From Hydrogenophaga intermedia (lineage in GTDB: Bacteria > Pseudomonadota > Gammaproteobacteria > Burkholderiales > Burkholderiaceae_C), in assembly GCF_023715105.1 (NCBI RefSeq), contig NZ_JAMBNO010000009.1, positions 1-64,000 of the forward strand: a DNA stretch of 64,000 bases, in the 5' to 3' direction. Made by a program: the position numbers and the translations under genes. This document shows, piece after piece, positions 30,416 through 47,237 of this stretch. A model generated the notes under the pieces. That model was not told where the DNA came from and made no database searches. It was given only the letters and a program-made list of their open reading frames with translations. Each line of letters opens with the position of its first letter. The stretch's first letter is position 1.

Positions 30416-30459
30416 CGCGGTCCGGTTTGTTTTTGCCCCACGATGAGAAGGACCACGCC

Positions 30460-35241
<4,782 letters not shown>

Positions 35242-35280
35242 GCCCACGAACCCGCCCCACGCAAGCGAAGGAAGAACACC

Positions 35281-36747
<1,467 letters not shown>

Positions 36748-36751
36748 ACAC

Positions 36752-36804
36752 ACGATTACCAAATCGTAAGGGGGTCACGGGATTCGGGTTTGCCCGATTC
36801 CCGT
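36752..36804 (+). other. Two tandem hairpins in the gltD-mlaF gap
   Basis: Hairpin 1: ACGATT (36752-36757) with AATCGT (36762-36767), loop ACCA. Hairpin 2: ACGGGATTCGGG (36777-36788) with CCCGATTCCCGT (36793-36804), a 12-bp stem with one T-T mismatch and a TTTG loop. A third hairpin with a T-run follows at 36816. Together they fill the 96-nt gap. They may form the gltBD 3' end or an mlaF leader RNA. Confidence 0.55.
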
Positions 36805-36815
36805 ATCATGCGACG

Positions 36816-36842
36816 GCCGGGTTCATCGCCCGGCTTTTCTTT
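36816..36842 (+). terminator. Possible terminator between gltD and mlaF
   Basis: GCCGGG (36816-36821) pairs with CCCGGC (36829-36834) around a 7-nt loop, followed by TTTTCTTT (36835-36842). The short stem makes it moderate. The T-run touches the mlaF ATG at 36844, leaving no room for a ribosome site. Confidence 0.5.
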
Positions 36843-36843
36843 G

Positions 36844-37662
36844 ATGAGCACCGCCACCCCCCCTTCGCTGGTCGAACTGCGCGGCCTCACCTTCGGCTAC
36901 GGTGAGCGCGTCATCCTCGACAACATCTCGCTGACCGTGCCGCGCGGCAAGGTCACGGCGCTCATGGGCGCCTCCGGCGGCGGCAAGACGACGGTGCTGC
37001 GCCTCATCGGTGGCCAGATCCGTGCGCAGCGCGGGCAGACCCTGTTCGACGGCGCCGACATCACCACCATGGACCAGCGAGCGCTTTATGCCGCGCGCCG
37101 GCGCATGGGCATGCTGTTCCAGTTCGGTGCCCTGTTCACGGACATGAGCGTGTTCGACAACGTGGCCTTCCCCTTGCGCGAGCACACGCAACTGCCCGAA
37201 GCCCTCGTGCGCGACATCGTGCTGATGAAGCTCAACGCCGTGGGCCTGCGCGGGGCGCGCAACCTCATGCCCAGCGAACTCTCGGGCGGCATGGCGCGCC
37301 GCGTGGCGCTGGCGCGCGCCATCGCGCTCGACCCCGAACTCGTGATGTACGACGAGCCCTTTGCCGGCCTGGACCCGATCTCGCTGGGCACCGCCTCGCG
37401 CCTGATCCGCGAGCTCAACGACGCCATGGGCCTCACCAGCATCGTCGTCTCGCATGATCTGGACGAGACCTTCGGCATCGCCGACCAGGTGATCGTGCTG
37501 GCCAACGGTCGCATCGCGGCGCAGGGTACGCCCGACGAAGTTCGCCACAGCACCGATCCGCTGGTCGAGCAGTTCGTGAACGCCAGGCCCGAGGGCCCGG
37601 TGCGCTTCCACCACCCGGCGCCCTCGCTGGCCGAGGACTTCGGCAACGGGGGGGCGCGATGA
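36844..37662 (+). CDS. mlaF: Mla ABC transporter ATP-binding protein MlaF
   Basis: ATPase of the MlaFEDB complex, which moves phospholipids between the inner membrane and the periplasmic carrier MlaC to keep the outer membrane asymmetric. 272 residues. Walker A GASGGGKT (42-49), ABC signature LSGGMARR, Walker [12 protein letters not shown] and the H-loop SHDLDE are present. No Shine-Dalgarno is visible before the ATG, which sits right after a hairpin and T-run. It is the first gene of mlaFEDACB, with ATGA coupling to mlaE. Confidence 0.95.
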   Translation: MSTATPPSLVELRGLTFGYGERVILDNISLTVPRGKVTALMGASGGGKTTVLRLIGGQIRAQRGQTLFDGADITTMDQRALYAARRRMGMLFQFGALFTDMSVFDNVAFPLREHTQLPEALVRDIVLMKLNAVGLRGARNLMPSELSGGMARRVALARAIALDPELVMYDEPFAGLDPISLGTASRLIRELNDAMGLTSIVVSHDLDETFGIADQVIVLANGRIAAQGTPDEVRHSTDPLVEQFVNARPEGPVRFHHPAPSLAEDFGNGGAR

Positions 37663-38441
37663 ATATCCTGCACCCGACCCGCGTGGGCGCCGCCGTGCGC
37701 CGGCAACTCACTGCCATCGGCTTTGCCACGAGGCTGTTCCTGCGCCTGGTGGCGCTGGCCGGCGTGGCGCTGCGCCGCTTCGGCCTGGTGCGCGACCAGA
37801 TCCATTTCCTGGGCAACCATTCGCTGTCCATCATTGGCGTCTCCGGCCTGTTCGTCGGCTTCGTGCTCGGCCTGCAGGGCTACTACACGCTGCAGCGCTA
37901 TGGCGCCACCGACGCCCTGGGCGTGCTGGTGGCCCTCTCCCTGGTGCGCGAGCTTGGGCCCGTGGTGTGCGCGCTGCTGTTCGCCGGTCGCGCAGGCACC
38001 TCGCTCACGGCCGAGATCGGCCTCATGAAAGCGGGTGAGCAACTCAGCGCCATGGAGATGATGGCCGTCGATCCGGTGCGCCGCGTGCTCGCACCCCGCT
38101 TCTGGGCCGGGGTCATCGCCATGCCCCTGCTCGCCGCGGTGTTCAGCGCCGTCGGCATCATCGGCGGCTGGCTGGTCGGCGTGGGCCTCATCGGGCTGGA
38201 TGGCGGCGCCTTCTGGAGCCAGATGCAGGGCGGTGTGGATGTCTGGTCCGATGTCGGCAACGGCGTGATCAAGAGCGTCGTGTTCGGCTTTGCGGTCACC
38301 TTCATCGCGCTGCTGCAGGGCTTCCTGGCGCACCCCACGCCCGAAGGCGTTTCGCGCGCCACCACGCGCACCGTCGTGATGGCTTCGCTTTCCGTGCTGG
38401 GCCTCGACTTCGTGCTCACCGCGATGATGTTCAGCATCTAA
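37659..38441 (+). CDS. mlaE: Mla ABC transporter permease MlaE
   Basis: Inner-membrane permease of the Mla lipid transporter. 260 residues with about five hydrophobic helices and an amphipathic N-terminal helix. The MlaE/YrbE motifs [19 protein letters not shown] and [17 protein letters not shown] (the coupling helix contacting MlaF) are clear. It is translationally coupled to mlaF, and mlaD follows after 20 nt. Confidence 0.96.
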   Translation: MNILHPTRVGAAVRRQLTAIGFATRLFLRLVALAGVALRRFGLVRDQIHFLGNHSLSIIGVSGLFVGFVLGLQGYYTLQRYGATDALGVLVALSLVRELGPVVCALLFAGRAGTSLTAEIGLMKAGEQLSAMEMMAVDPVRRVLAPRFWAGVIAMPLLAAVFSAVGIIGGWLVGVGLIGLDGGAFWSQMQGGVDVWSDVGNGVIKSVVFGFAVTFIALLQGFLAHPTPEGVSRATTRTVVMASLSVLGLDFVLTAMMFSI

Positions 38442-38461
38442 AGGATCACGGGAGAACCTCC

Positions 38462-38959
38462 ATGACCGCTTCCAAGAACGATTTCTGGGTCGGCCTGTTC
38501 GTGCTCATCGGCGGCGCGGCCATCCTGTTCCTCGCCCTGCAATCGGCCAACCTGCTCAGCCTGAGCTTCGAGCCCACGTACCGCGTCACCGCGCGTTTCG
38601 ACAACGCCGGTGGTCTCAAGCCCGGTGCGGCGGTGCGCAGTGCCGGTGTGGTGGTGGGGCGGGTCGAGAACATCTCGTTCGACGACCATACCTTCCAGGC
38701 CAGCATCACGCTCTCGCTCGAGAAGCGCTACGGCTTCCCGAGGGACAGCTCGATGAAGATCCTCACCAGCGGGCTGCTGGGTGACCAGTACATCGGCATC
38801 GAGCCCGGCGGTGATCCCGACAACCTGGCCGACGGCGCCGTGGTCACGCAGACGCAGTCGGCGCTGGTGCTGGAGAACCTCATCGGCCAGTTCCTCTTCA
38901 ACCGGGCTGCCGAAGGTGCCGATAAACCGGCAGGCGACGCACCGCCCGCGTCGCAATGA
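38462..38959 (+). CDS. mlaD: Mla substrate-binding protein MlaD (MCE domain)
   Basis: Membrane-anchored MCE protein forming the hexameric periplasmic ring on MlaE. 165 residues. One N-terminal membrane helix (about 8-28, FWVGLFVLIGGAAILFLAL), then a single MCE domain (about 38-118, ARFDNAGGLKPGAAVRSAGV onward) and a short helical C-terminus that lines the ring (QSALVLENLIGQFLF). GGAG lies 8 nt before the ATG. Confidence 0.96.
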   Translation: MTASKNDFWVGLFVLIGGAAILFLALQSANLLSLSFEPTYRVTARFDNAGGLKPGAAVRSAGVVVGRVENISFDDHTFQASITLSLEKRYGFPRDSSMKILTSGLLGDQYIGIEPGGDPDNLADGAVVTQTQSALVLENLIGQFLFNRAAEGADKPAGDAPPASQ

Positions 38960-38995
38960 ACCATTCGCCTTGAGCGTTTCGCAGGGAGTCACGAC

Positions 38996-39727
38996 ATGAG
39001 CCATCCGATCACCCGCCTTCCGTTCGCGCGCGCCCTGACCGCTGTGGCCCTGGCGGGCCCGCTCGCCGGCTGCGCCACCGGTCCCGATGCCGATCCGCGC
39101 GACCCGCTGGAGCCGTTCAACCGAGGCGTGCAGCGCTTCAATGACACGGTGGATGACGCGGTGCTCAAGCCCGTGGCGCAGGGGTATGTGGCGGTCACGC
39201 CGAGCCCGGTGCGCACCGGCGTGAGCAACTTCTTCAGCAACCTCGGCGACCTGTGGTCTGCCGTGAACGCCGGCCTGCAATTGCGGCCACGCGAGACGGC
39301 CGAGAACCTGATGCGTTTCAGTGTCAACACCGTGCTCGGTTTCGGTGGTCTGCTCGACATCGCCAGCGAAGCGGGCATCCCGCGCACGCGAATCGATTTC
39401 GGCCAGACGATGGGCCGCTGGGGTGTGCCCGCCGGCCCTTATCTGGTGCTGCCGCTGATGGGGCCGTCGTCGGTGCGTGACGGGCTGGGCACGGTGGTCG
39501 ATGCCGAGGGTGACCTCGTGCGCCAGGTCGACCACGTGCCCACGCGCAACAGCCTCTACGGGCTGCGCATTGTCGACACGCGGGCACAACTGCTCAGCGC
39601 CACCAACCTGCTCGAGGAGGCCGCGCTGGACAAGTACAGCTTCACCCGCGACCTCTATCTCAACCGGCGCCAGCGCCAGATCGACGACATGATCGACAAG
39701 GGCATTGGTCTCGGCGACGGGAACTGA
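38996..39727 (+). CDS. mlaA: Outer-membrane lipoprotein MlaA (VacJ)
   Basis: Outer-membrane ring protein that extracts mislocalised phospholipids from the outer leaflet and passes them to MlaC. 243 residues. The signal peptide ends at lipobox GPLAGC with lipidated C26. DPLEPFNRGVQRFND and the later GVPAGPYLVLPLMGPSSVRDG motif are diagnostic. In many enterics mlaA is elsewhere in the genome; here it sits inside the mla operon between mlaD and mlaC. GGGAG precedes the ATG by 7 nt. Confidence 0.96.
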   Translation: MSHPITRLPFARALTAVALAGPLAGCATGPDADPRDPLEPFNRGVQRFNDTVDDAVLKPVAQGYVAVTPSPVRTGVSNFFSNLGDLWSAVNAGLQLRPRETAENLMRFSVNTVLGFGGLLDIASEAGIPRTRIDFGQTMGRWGVPAGPYLVLPLMGPSSVRDGLGTVVDAEGDLVRQVDHVPTRNSLYGLRIVDTRAQLLSATNLLEEAALDKYSFTRDLYLNRRQRQIDDMIDKGIGLGDGN

Positions 39728-39850
39728 CGCCAAAGTGAGCGCCAACCCAGGATACGAATCGCAACCTTTGGGGCGGAACCCGACACAGAAGCGCCGCCTC
39801 CGATGCCTACCATTGCCCGCACGGCCCAACGGCCTGCAAAGGAGTACCGA

Positions 39851-40480
39851 ATGAATCGACTGCAACGACGCGGCTGGATCGCCGGCGTGTCCCTGGCCCT
39901 TGCTGCGCTGGCCCTGCCCGCCGCTGCCGCCGAAGCCCCCGACGCCCTGGTCAAGCGCATCGCCACCGAGGTCATGGACGCCATCAAGGCCGACCCGGCC
40001 ATCCAGGCGGGCGACACCAACAAGATCATCGCCCTGGTGGACAGCAAGATCATGCCCAACGTGAACTTCACGCGCATGACCGCCTCGGCCGTCGGCCGCC
40101 ACTGGCGCCAGGCCACGCCCGAGCAGCAAAAGCGCCTGGAGGCCGAATTCAAGGCCTTGCTGGTCCGGACCTACTCCGGAGCGCTCGGCGAGGTGAAGGA
40201 CCAGACCCTGACCTTCAAACCCATGCGCATGCGCCCCGAGGACACCGAGGTGGTCGTGCGCTCCGAGGTGAAGGGCAAGGGCGATCCGATCCAGCTCGAC
40301 TACCGGCTCGAGAAGGTGGGCGACAGCTGGAAGATCTACGACCTCAACGTGCTCGGCTTGTGGCTGGTCGAGACCTACCGCACCCAGTTTGCGCAGGAAA
40401 TCAATGCCAAGGGCATCGACGGCCTGATCACCGCGCTGGCCCAGCGCAACAAGGGCGGCGCGACCGCCAAGGCCAACTGA
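39851..40480 (+). CDS. mlaC: Periplasmic phospholipid carrier MlaC
   Basis: Soluble periplasmic shuttle carrying phospholipid between MlaA and the MlaFEDB complex. 209 residues. A Sec signal peptide (about 1-27, ending PAAAA) is followed by the Tol-Ttg2 domain, with FTRMTASAVGRHWRQATPEQQKRL-type helices and the conserved VGDSWKIYDLNVLGLWLVETYR C-terminal segment. GGAG (39841) precedes the chosen ATG, and 16 extra in-frame upstream codons are unlikely. The preceding 123-nt gap has only a weak hairpin. Stop and mlaB start overlap by one base. Confidence 0.95.
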   Translation: MNRLQRRGWIAGVSLALAALALPAAAAEAPDALVKRIATEVMDAIKADPAIQAGDTNKIIALVDSKIMPNVNFTRMTASAVGRHWRQATPEQQKRLEAEFKALLVRTYSGALGEVKDQTLTFKPMRMRPEDTEVVVRSEVKGKGDPIQLDYRLEKVGDSWKIYDLNVLGLWLVETYRTQFAQEINAKGIDGLITALAQRNKGGATAKAN

Positions 40481-40758
40481 TGACGAGCGCCGCCCGGCTG
40501 CCCGAGCGCCTGACCCTGGACGAGGCCGCCGCCACGCTGGCTGCGCTGCGCACGGCCGTGGCGGGGCAGGGCGCCGCGGGCGACGTCACGGTGAACGCCG
40601 GGGCCTTGCGGCATTTCGATTCGTCGGCCGTGGCGGTGTTGCTGGAGCTGCGGCGCGACCTGCAGCCGCAGGGCAGGGCGCTGCGGGTGCAGGACTGGCC
40701 GCCGCGGTTGCAGGATTTGGTGCGCGTCTACGGCGTGCAGGAACTGCTGCGCGACTGA
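40480..40758 (+). CDS. mlaB: STAS-domain protein MlaB
   Basis: Cytoplasmic STAS-domain subunit that binds and activates MlaF. 92 residues. The STAS pattern GALRHFDSSAVAVLLELRR with the conserved Asp-Ser-Ser loop is visible, as is the closing VQDWPPRLQDLVRVYGV helix. It is coupled to mlaC by a one-base stop/start overlap (TGATG) and completes mlaFEDACB. Confidence 0.9.
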   Translation: MTSAARLPERLTLDEAAATLAALRTAVAGQGAAGDVTVNAGALRHFDSSAVAVLLELRRDLQPQGRALRVQDWPPRLQDLVRVYGVQELLRD

Positions 40759-40864
40759 CCCTCGGCCCCGCCGCCAGCGAGGTCGGAGCACGCCACGTAA
40801 AATCGCGGGTTCGCCCACGCCCCGGATGTCCCGCGGGCCTGTGGCGGCCCAACGGTGTCGCTGC

Positions 40865-41812
40865 ATGCCTGCCGTCTCCTTCCAGAACGTATCCAAGACC
40901 TACCCAACCTCGCGCGGCCCGCTGCACGCACTGCGTTCGGTGTCGTTCGACATCCAGCCCGGCGAGTTCTTCGGTCTGCTCGGGCCCAACGGTGCGGGCA
41001 AGACCACGCTGATCAGCATCCTGGCCGGCCTGGCGCGCGCCAGCGAAGGGAGCGTCAGCGTGCACGGCCACGACGTTCAGCGCGACTACCAGGCCGCCCG
41101 CCGCCAGCTCGGCGTGGTGCCGCAGGAACTCGTGTTCGACCCGTTCTTCAACGTGCGCGAGACGCTGCGCATCCAGTCGGGCTATTTCGGCATCCGCCAC
41201 AACGACGACTGGATCGATGAGCTGCTCACCGGTCTGGGCCTGGCCGACAAGGCCAGCGCCAACATGCGCCAGCTCTCCGGCGGCATGAAGCGGCGCGTGC
41301 TGATCGCGCAGGCGCTGGTGCACAAGCCGCCGGTCATCGTGCTCGACGAACCCACGGCGGGTGTCGACGTGGAGCTGCGCCAGACCCTGTGGCAGTTCGT
41401 CTCGGGCCTGAACAAGCGCCTGGGCAGCACCGTGCTGCTCACCACCCACTACCTCGAAGAGGCCGAGGCGCTGTGCAGCCGCATCGCCATGCTCAAGCAG
41501 GGCCAGGTGGTGGCGCTTGAGTCGACCTCGGCGCTGCTCGCGCGCGCGGCCGCCAACGTGCTGCGCTTCAAGACCGACGCCGCGCTGCCCGCCGATCTCG
41601 CGGCGCAGGCGCGCATCACCGGGCGTGTGGTCCAACTGCCCGCGCTCGACGCAGCAGCGGTGGAGCATGTGCTGGCGCGCCTTCGCGAAGCCGGCGTGAC
41701 GCCCGAGGACATCGAGGTGCGCAAGGCCGACCTGGAGGATGTGTTCCTCGATCTCACAGGCAGCAGCGCCCCGGTGCAGCCCGCTGCCACGAAGCCGGAG
41801 GTGGCGGCATGA
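40865..41812 (+). CDS. ABC-2 type exporter ATP-binding protein
   Basis: ATPase of a two-gene ABC-2 export system, 315 residues. Walker A GPNGAGKTT, signature LSGGMKRR, Walker B PPVIVLDEPTAG and H-loop TTHYLEE are intact. The extra C-terminal domain (about 225-315) is typical of the drug/polysaccharide (CcmA/NodI-like) branch. A start 13 codons upstream is possible; the ATG at 40865 gives the usual VSFQNVSKTY beginning. It is coupled to its permease by ATGA. The substrate is unknown; its position between mlaB and bolA suggests an envelope role. Confidence 0.9.
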   Translation: MPAVSFQNVSKTYPTSRGPLHALRSVSFDIQPGEFFGLLGPNGAGKTTLISILAGLARASEGSVSVHGHDVQRDYQAARRQLGVVPQELVFDPFFNVRETLRIQSGYFGIRHNDDWIDELLTGLGLADKASANMRQLSGGMKRRVLIAQALVHKPPVIVLDEPTAGVDVELRQTLWQFVSGLNKRLGSTVLLTTHYLEEAEALCSRIAMLKQGQVVALESTSALLARAAANVLRFKTDAALPADLAAQARITGRVVQLPALDAAAVEHVLARLREAGVTPEDIEVRKADLEDVFLDLTGSSAPVQPAATKPEVAA

Positions 41813-42564
41813 GCGGCTGGCAGACCCTGTTCTACAAGGAGGTGCTGCGCTTCTGGAAGGTGTCGTTCCAGACCGTGGCCGCGCCGGTGCTCACCGCGCT
41901 GCTCTACTTGCTGATCTTCGCCCACGTGCTCGAAGACCGCGTGCAGGTCTACGACTCGGTGAGCTACACCGCCTTCCTGCTGCCCGGGCTGGTGATGATG
42001 AGCCTGCTGCAGAATGCGTTCGCCAACAGCAGCTCCTCGATCATCCAGAGCAAGATCATGGGCAGCCTGGTCTTCCTGCTGCTCACGCCGCTGTCGCACC
42101 GTGCCTGGTTCGTGGCCTATGTGGGCTCGTCGGTGGTGCGCGGCCTGGCCGTGGGGGCGGGCGTGATGGCGGTGGCCTGGTGGTTTGCGCAGCCCACGCT
42201 GGTGGCGCCGCTGTGGATCCTTGCGTTCGCCATCCTGGGTGCGGCCTTGCTCGGCGCGCTGGGCCTGATCGCCGGCCTGTGGGCCGAGAAGTTCGACCAG
42301 ATGGCCGCGTTCCAGAACTTCATCATCATGCCCATGACCTTCCTCTCGGGCGTGTTCTACTCCATCCATTCCCTGCCGGCCTTCTGGCAGCAGGTGAGTC
42401 ACCTCAATCCCTTCTTCTACATGATCGACGGCTTTCGCTACGGCTTCTTCGGCCGCAGCGACACCTCGCCGTGGCTCAGCCTGGCGCTGGTGAGCGTGGC
42501 GCTGGCCGTCGTGAGCGCCATTGCGCTGCACCTGCTGCGCACCGGCTACAAGGTGCGCCACTGA
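41809..42564 (+). CDS. ABC-2 type exporter permease
   Basis: Membrane partner of the preceding ATPase, 251 residues with six hydrophobic helices. The ABC-2 signature lies in the last third: MTFLSGVFYSIHSLPAFWQ followed by HLNPFFYMIDGFRYGFFG, the NodJ/YadH type. It is coupled to the ATPase gene by a 4-nt overlap, and the BolA-family gene starts 5 nt after its stop. Substrate unknown. Confidence 0.9.
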   Translation: MSGWQTLFYKEVLRFWKVSFQTVAAPVLTALLYLLIFAHVLEDRVQVYDSVSYTAFLLPGLVMMSLLQNAFANSSSSIIQSKIMGSLVFLLLTPLSHRAWFVAYVGSSVVRGLAVGAGVMAVAWWFAQPTLVAPLWILAFAILGAALLGALGLIAGLWAEKFDQMAAFQNFIIMPMTFLSGVFYSIHSLPAFWQQVSHLNPFFYMIDGFRYGFFGRSDTSPWLSLALVSVALAVVSAIALHLLRTGYKVRH

Positions 42565-42568
42565 CGCC

Positions 42569-42808
42569 ATGACCGCTGAACAACTGCAAACGCTCATCGC
42601 CGCGGGCCTGCCCTGCGAACACATCGAGGTCACCGGCGACGGTCGTCACTGGTCGGCCGTCATCGTCTCGCCCGCCTTCGAGGGCAAGCGCGCCATCCAG
42701 CGTCACCAGGCGGTGTACGCCACGCTGGGCACGCGCATGCACACCGACGAGGTGCACGCACTCTCGATGAAGACCCTCACGCCGGCCGAGTGGGCCGCGC
42801 AAGCCTGA
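42569..42808 (+). CDS. BolA family protein (IbaG-like)
   Basis: Small BolA-fold protein of 79 residues, probably a partner of a monothiol glutaredoxin in Fe-S handling. The IHVTGDGxHW-type strand ([21 protein letters not shown]), the [15 protein letters not shown] helix and the single His of [13 protein letters not shown] are typical. The position directly before murA matches ibaG in Escherichia coli, where mla, ibaG and murA are also clustered. The start is at MTAEQL; upstream codons overlap the permease gene in another frame. Confidence 0.92.
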   Translation: MTAEQLQTLIAAGLPCEHIEVTGDGRHWSAVIVSPAFEGKRAIQRHQAVYATLGTRMHTDEVHALSMKTLTPAEWAAQA

Positions 42809-42815
42809 CCCACGC

Positions 42816-44092
<1,277 letters not shown>

Positions 44093-44096
<4 letters not shown>

Positions 44097-44731
44097 TCAC
44101 GCTCGCGCTGTCCAAGGGCCGCATCTTCGATGAAACCCTGCCGCTGCTGGCCGCGGCGGGCATCGAGGTGCTGGAGGATCCGGAGAAGTCGCGCAAGCTC
44201 ATCCTGCCGACCAACCAGGCCGACGTGCAGGTGGTGCTGGTGCGCGCCACCGATGTGCCCACCTACGTGGAGCACGGCGGCGCCGACCTGGGCGTGACCG
44301 GCAAGGACACACTCATCGAGCACGGCGGCCAGGGCTTGTACCAGCCGCTGGATCTCAACATCGCACGTTGCCGTGTGAGCGTCGCGGTGCGCGCCGATTT
44401 CGACTACGCCTCGGCGGTGCGCCAGGGCTCGCGCCTGCGCGTGGCCACCAAGTACACCGCCATCGCACGCGAGTTCTTCGCCTCCAAGGGCGTGCACGTG
44501 GACCTGATCAAGCTCTACGGCAGCATGGAGCTTGCGCCGCTCACCGGTCTGGCCGATGCCATCGTCGATCTCGTGTCGACCGGCAACACGCTCAAGGCCA
44601 ACAACTTGGTGGAGGTCGAGCGCATCATGGACATCAGCTCGCGCCTGGTCGTGAACCAGGCGGCCCTCAAACTCAAACAGGCGCGCCTGCGCCCGCTCAT
44701 CGACGCCTTTGCCGGCGCCATCACCGCCTGA
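44093..44731 (+). CDS. hisG: ATP phosphoribosyltransferase, short form
   Basis: First step of histidine synthesis: joins ATP and PRPP. 212 residues, so this is the short catalytic form lacking the C-terminal regulatory domain and therefore expected to need HisZ for activity and histidine feedback. The [15 protein letters not shown] start, GVTGKDTL and the PRPP loop region [16 protein letters not shown] are typical. No hisZ lies in this window. It overlaps murA by 4 nt, so the his genes start inside the murA transcript. Confidence 0.97.
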
Positions 44732-44754
44732 GCCATTCCAGCCATCGCCAACGC

Positions 44755-46140
44755 ATGAACGCCCAGCCCCTTCGCCTGTCCACCGCCCAGCCCGATTTCG
44801 AGGCGCGCTTTGCGGCGCGCCTGCATTGGTCGAGCGAGACGGACCACGCGATCGAGCAGCGCGTGGCCGACATCCTGGCGCATGTGCAGACGCGGGGCGA
44901 TGCTGCCGTGCTGGAGTACACCGCGCGCTTCGACGGCCTGCAGGCCGCGAGCGTGAGCGAACTCGAGCTCACGCAGGCCGACTTCAAGGCGGCCTTCGAC
45001 GCGCTGCCTGCTGCGCAGCGCGAAGCACTGCAAGCCGCCGCCGCGCGCGTGCGTCGCTACCACGAGGCGCAGAAGAAAGCCAACGGCGAAGGCTGGAGCT
45101 ACCGCGAAGAAGACGGCACCTTGCTGGGCCAGAAGGTCACGCCGCTGGACCGTGTGGGCATTTACGTGCCTGGTGGCAAGGCGGCCTACCCATCGAGCCT
45201 GATCATGAACGCGGTGCCCGCGCACGTGGCGGGCGTGCCCGAGATCATCATGGTGGTGCCCACGCCGGTGCGCGGCAGCGTCGCCACCGGTGGCACCGGC
45301 ACCACCACCGCGGCCCGCGGCGAGCGCAATGAACTGGTGCTGGCGGCGGCCCATGTCGCGGGCGTCACGCGCGCCTTCACCATCGGCGGCGCGCAAGCCG
45401 TGGCCGCACTGGCCTACGGCACGGCCACCGTGCCCAAGGTCGACAAGATCACCGGCCCCGGCAACGCCTACGTGGCCAGCGCCAAGAAACGCGTGTTCGG
45501 CACGGTGGGCATCGACATGATCGCGGGCCCGAGCGAAATCCTCGTGCTGGCCGATGGCAGCACGCCGGCCGATTGGGTGGCCATGGACCTGTTCAGCCAG
45601 GCCGAGCACGACGAACTCGCGCAGAGCATCCTGTTGTGCCCGGACGCCGCCTACATCGACGCCGTGCAGGCAGCGATCGATCGCCTGCTGCCCACCATGC
45701 CACGCGCAGCCATCATCACCAAGAGCCTCAACGACCGTGGCGCGCTGATCCTCACGCGCAGCATGGAAGAGGCCTGTGCCATCAGCAACCGCATCGCGCC
45801 CGAGCACCTGGAGGTATCAAGCGCCGAGCCGCACCGCTGGGAGCCGCTGCTCAAGCACGCCGGTGCCATCTTCCTGGGCGCCTACACCAGCGAAAGCCTG
45901 GGTGACTACTGTGCCGGCCCCAACCACGTGCTGCCCACCAGCGGCACGGCCCGTTTTTCCTCGCCGCTGGGGGTGTACGACTTCCAGAAGCGCAGCAGCC
46001 TGATCGAGGTCAGCGCCGCGGGCGCGCAGACGCTGGGCACCGTGGCGGCCGAACTCGCCTATGGCGAGGGCCTGCAGGCCCATGCGCGCGCGGCCGAGCT
46101 GCGCCTGAACACCGTGCCGCCGATGCGAGAGCCGACATGA
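44755..46140 (+). CDS. hisD: Histidinol dehydrogenase
   Basis: Last two steps of histidine synthesis: oxidises L-histidinol to histidine with two NAD and zinc. 461 residues. An unusual 30-residue N-terminal lead precedes the catalytic core. [35 protein letters not shown], and the zinc/catalytic segments SQAEHDE and [10 protein letters not shown] are present. It lies 23 nt after hisG, and its stop overlaps hisC (ATGA). Confidence 0.97.
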   Translation: MNAQPLRLSTAQPDFEARFAARLHWSSETDHAIEQRVADILAHVQTRGDAAVLEYTARFDGLQAASVSELELTQADFKAAFDALPAAQREALQAAAARVRRYHEAQKKANGEGWSYREEDGTLLGQKVTPLDRVGIYVPGGKAAYPSSLIMNAVPAHVAGVPEIIMVVPTPVRGSVATGGTGTTTAARGERNELVLAAAHVAGVTRAFTIGGAQAVAALAYGTATVPKVDKITGPGNAYVASAKKRVFGTVGIDMIAGPSEILVLADGSTPADWVAMDLFSQAEHDELAQSILLCPDAAYIDAVQAAIDRLLPTMPRAAIITKSLNDRGALILTRSMEEACAISNRIAPEHLEVSSAEPHRWEPLLKHAGAIFLGAYTSESLGDYCAGPNHVLPTSGTARFSSPLGVYDFQKRSSLIEVSAAGAQTLGTVAAELAYGEGLQAHARAAELRLNTVPPMREPT

Positions 46141-47237
46141 ACACCCCGCTCAACACCAACCCCATGGCCCGCATCCGCCAGGACGTGCAGTCCATGCACG
46201 CTTACGCCGTGCAGGACTCGACCGGCATGCTCAAGCTCGACGCGATGGAGAACCCGTTCGCGCTGCCGTTGCCGCTGCAAGCCGAGCTGGGCCGCCGGCT
46301 GGGTGCCGTCGCCATCAACCGCTACCCTGGCGGCCGCATCGATGACCTCAAGCGCGCACTGGAGCGCCACATCGGACTGCCCGCGGGGCACGCGCTCATG
46401 CTCGGCAACGGCTCCGACGAGCTCATTTCGTTGCTGGCGATGGGTTGCGACCTGCCCGGCGCCAGCATCCTGGCGCCGCTGCCCGGGTTCGTGATGTATG
46501 CGATGAGTGCGCAACTGCAGGGCCTGGCCTTCCACGGTGTGCCGCTGACCGCCGATTTCGAGCTCGACGAACCCGCCATGCTGGCGGCGATGCGCGCGCA
46601 CCGGCCCGCCATCACTTACCTGGCCTACCCCAACAACCCCACCGCCAACCTGTGGGACGCGGCGGTGGTGCGCCGCCTCATTGCCGAGGCCGCCACCTTT
46701 GGCGGCCTGGTGGTGATCGACGAGGCCTACCAACCGTTCTCCAGCCGCACCTGGCTCGACGAGATGCGTGCCCAGCCCGAGGCCAATGCACATGTCTTGC
46801 TCATGCGCACGCTCTCCAAGTTCGGCCTCGCGGGCGTTCGCATCGGCTACCTGGTGGGCCCGCAGGCCATCGTGCGCGAGATCGACAAGCTGCGCCCGCC
46901 CTACAACGTGAGCGTGCTCAATGCCGAATGCGCGCTGTTCGCGATCGAACACGCGCATGTGTTCGCCGATCAGGCCGCGCTGATCCGGGAACAGCGCGAA
47001 ATGCTGATCGACGCCTTGGGCAAGCTGCCTGGCGTGACGCCGTTTCCCAGCCAGGCCAACATGGTGCTGGTGCGCGTGCCCGATGCGAAGCGCAGCTTCG
47101 AGGGACTCAAGGCGCAAGGTGTGCTCGTGAAGAATGTTTCTACAATGCACCCGCTGCTGGCCCAGTGTCTGCGGCTCACGGTGGGCACCCCCGACGAAAA
47201 CGCCCAGCTTCTCCGCGCCCTGCAGACCGCCCTATGA
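46137..47237 (+). CDS. hisC: Histidinol-phosphate aminotransferase
   Basis: PLP-dependent transaminase making histidinol phosphate. 366 residues. The fold-type I pattern is clear: [11 protein letters not shown] entry, GNGSDELI cofactor loop, the [10 protein letters not shown] turn, [10 protein letters not shown] with the PLP aspartate, and the lysine in [16 protein letters not shown]. Coupled to hisD and hisB by ATGA overlaps on both sides. Confidence 0.97.
   Translation: MNTPLNTNPMARIRQDVQSMHAYAVQDSTGMLKLDAMENPFALPLPLQAELGRRLGAVAINRYPGGRIDDLKRALERHIGLPAGHALMLGNGSDELISLLAMGCDLPGASILAPLPGFVMYAMSAQLQGLAFHGVPLTADFELDEPAMLAAMRAHRPAITYLAYPNNPTANLWDAAVVRRLIAEAATFGGLVVIDEAYQPFSSRTWLDEMRAQPEANAHVLLMRTLSKFGLAGVRIGYLVGPQAIVREIDKLRPPYNVSVLNAECALFAIEHAHVFADQAALIREQREMLIDALGKLPGVTPFPSQANMVLVRVPDAKRSFEGLKAQGVLVKNVSTMHPLLAQCLRLTVGTPDENAQLLRALQTAL

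Noticed and set aside
29606..30420. Complete insertion sequence with terminal inverted repeats or target duplication
   Set aside because: No inverted ends or short duplicated target could be recognised around the transposase; the pattern fits a RAYT gene rather than a full IS.
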